In this document: piece by piece, positions 16,589-17,194 of the stretch
Layout of the letters: each line of letters begins with the position of its first letter
How positions within the stretch are numbered: position 1 is the stretch's first letter
Assembly: GCA_020348765.1 (NCBI GenBank)
Contig: CP070753.1
Location: 2,414,555-2,431,748 of the forward strand
Length of the DNA: 17,194 nt
Direction: 5' to 3'
Origin: Burkholderiales bacterium
GTDB taxonomy: Bacteria > Pseudomonadota > Gammaproteobacteria > Burkholderiales > Burkholderiaceae_E
The notes under the pieces: generated by a model
The model's database searches: none
Told to the model about the DNA's origin: nothing
The model's input: only the letters and a program-made list of their open reading frames with translations
Made by a program: the position numbers and the translations under genes

Positions 16589-17194
16589 ATGAACGTCGCC
16601 CGCGCGCTGACACCGGATTTCGACGCGGCGCACTTCCGCCGTGCGCTGTCGCAGTTCGCCACCGGCGTCACCGTCATCACGACGCGCGCCGACGACGGCA
16701 GCCTGATCGGGCTGACGGCCAGCTCGTTCAACTCGGTTTCGCTCGATCCGCCGCTGATCCTGTGGAGCCTGTCCATGCACGCCGGCAGCGTCGGCGTGTT
16801 CCGCACCAATCGCCATTTCGCGGTCAACGTGCTCGGCGCGGACCAGGAGGCCCTGGCGCGGCGCTTCGCCGGCGCGCGCGAGCACCGATTCAAGGGCGTG
16901 GACTTCCGCCTCGGCGCCGGCGGGGCACCGGTGCTCGAGGGGTGCGCCGCCTGGTTCGAGTGCTTCAACCGCAGCCACTACGAGGAAGGCGATCACCTGA
17001 TCTTCGTCGGCCAGGTCGAGCGCTGCGGTGTCGATCCGAAGTCGCCGCTGATCTTCCACCAGGGGCGCTTCGGCATGGCGCAGTTCGACGATCCGAACCA
17101 CGACTTCGGGCCCCGCGGCCCGCATGGCCCGGATGGCCCGGATGGCCCGGATGGCCCGGATGGCCCGGATGGCCCGGATGGCCCGGATGGCCCG
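16589..17194 (+). CDS. Flavin reductase (HpaC-like) with Gly-Pro-Asp repeat tail, cut by window edge
   Basis: The open frame covers 202 codons with no stop before the window end. Residues 11-166 form a Flavin_Reduct domain: FRRALSQFATGVTVITT (16-32), GLTASSFNSVSLDPPLILWSL (41-61), FRTNRHFAVNVLG (71-83), EGDHLIFVGQVE (133-144) and PLIFHQGRFG (153-162). Such proteins reduce FMN or FAD with NAD(P)H for a partner monooxygenase. Family members end soon after the FHQGRFG stretch. Here a tail follows: GPRGPHGP and then repeated DGP. The start ATG at 16589 has no good ribosome binding site, and a TATAAA at 16574-16579 would start transcription only a few bases before it, so a nearly leaderless mRNA is possible. 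It is divergent from the NicX-like gene. Confidence 0.9.
   Translation, partial: MNVARALTPDFDAAHFRRALSQFATGVTVITTRADDGSLIGLTASSFNSVSLDPPLILWSLSMHAGSVGVFRTNRHFAVNVLGADQEALARRFAGAREHRFKGVDFRLGAGGAPVLEGCAAWFECFNRSHYEEGDHLIFVGQVERCGVDPKSPLIFHQGRFGMAQFDDPNHDFGPRGPHGPDGPDGPDGPDGPDGPDGPDGP
17123..17194 (+). repeat. 9-bp tandem repeat coding Asp-Gly-Pro, running off the window
   Basis: Eight contiguous units end exactly at the window edge: one CATGGCCCG followed by seven perfect GATGGCCCG. In the flavin reductase frame they read HGP then seven DGP, which is a collagen-like Gly-Pro-Asp triplet series. The full copy number cannot be seen. Confidence 0.95.

Overview
The window reads as chromosomal DNA of a high-GC proteobacterium, most likely a betaproteobacterium of the Burkholderiales type. 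This is inferred from the pairing of a bacterial GlnRS with alaS, the YcbL-type hydrolase, the lemA-TPM-TPM block, the CaiB/dehalogenase/GGT-like catabolic genes and the strong third-position GC bias. No tRNA, rRNA, insertion sequence, phage gene or CRISPR array was seen.

Layout: (1) 1-255, minus: the first 85 codons of alaS, cut by the window edge. (2) 256-526: intergenic DNA holding a 16-bp tandem repeat array between the divergent alaS and CaiB-type genes. (3) 527-7056, plus: five co-directional genes, namely a CaiB/BaiF CoA-transferase, a type II haloacid dehalogenase, a cytoplasmic gamma-glutamyltransferase-like Ntn hydrolase, a 3-hydroxyisobutyrate-dehydrogenase-like enzyme and glnS. 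(4) 7057-7133: short convergent intergenic gap with a GC-rich hairpin. (5) 7134-12399, minus: a tightly packed housekeeping and envelope run read from right to left: DUF1992, msrA, lemA, a YgcG-like TPM protein, a small TPM protein, a DUF3108 protein, DUF2237 and a GloC/YcbL-type metallo-hydrolase. Several junctions overlap by one to four bases. (6) 12431-16443, minus: a catabolic set of a NicX-like (2,5-dihydroxypyridine 5,6-dioxygenase family) protein, an acyl-CoA-dehydrogenase-fold flavoprotein and an acyl-CoA synthetase. (7) 16589 to the right edge, plus: a flavin reductase divergent from the NicX-like gene, ending in a run of Gly-Pro-Asp triplets that continues off the window.

The most interesting part is the right end. 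The acyl-CoA-dehydrogenase-like protein has Leu where the medium-chain type of the family has its catalytic Glu. It lies next to a NicX-like ring-cleavage enzyme with its His/His-x-Asp iron ligands intact, a CoA ligase and a divergent stand-alone flavin reductase. Together they could form a two-component flavin monooxygenase plus ring-cleavage pathway for an aromatic or N-heterocyclic compound. The shared intergenic region has a strong minus-strand promoter whose spacer holds a perfect 12-bp palindrome (a likely operator), followed by two hairpins in the leader.

A second theme is three expanded tandem repeats of different unit length: 16 bp in non-coding DNA, 12 bp coding R/P-D-T-D at the N-terminus of the metallo-hydrolase, and 9 bp coding G-P-D at the C-terminus of the flavin reductase. 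The two coding arrays use units divisible by three and the non-coding one does not.
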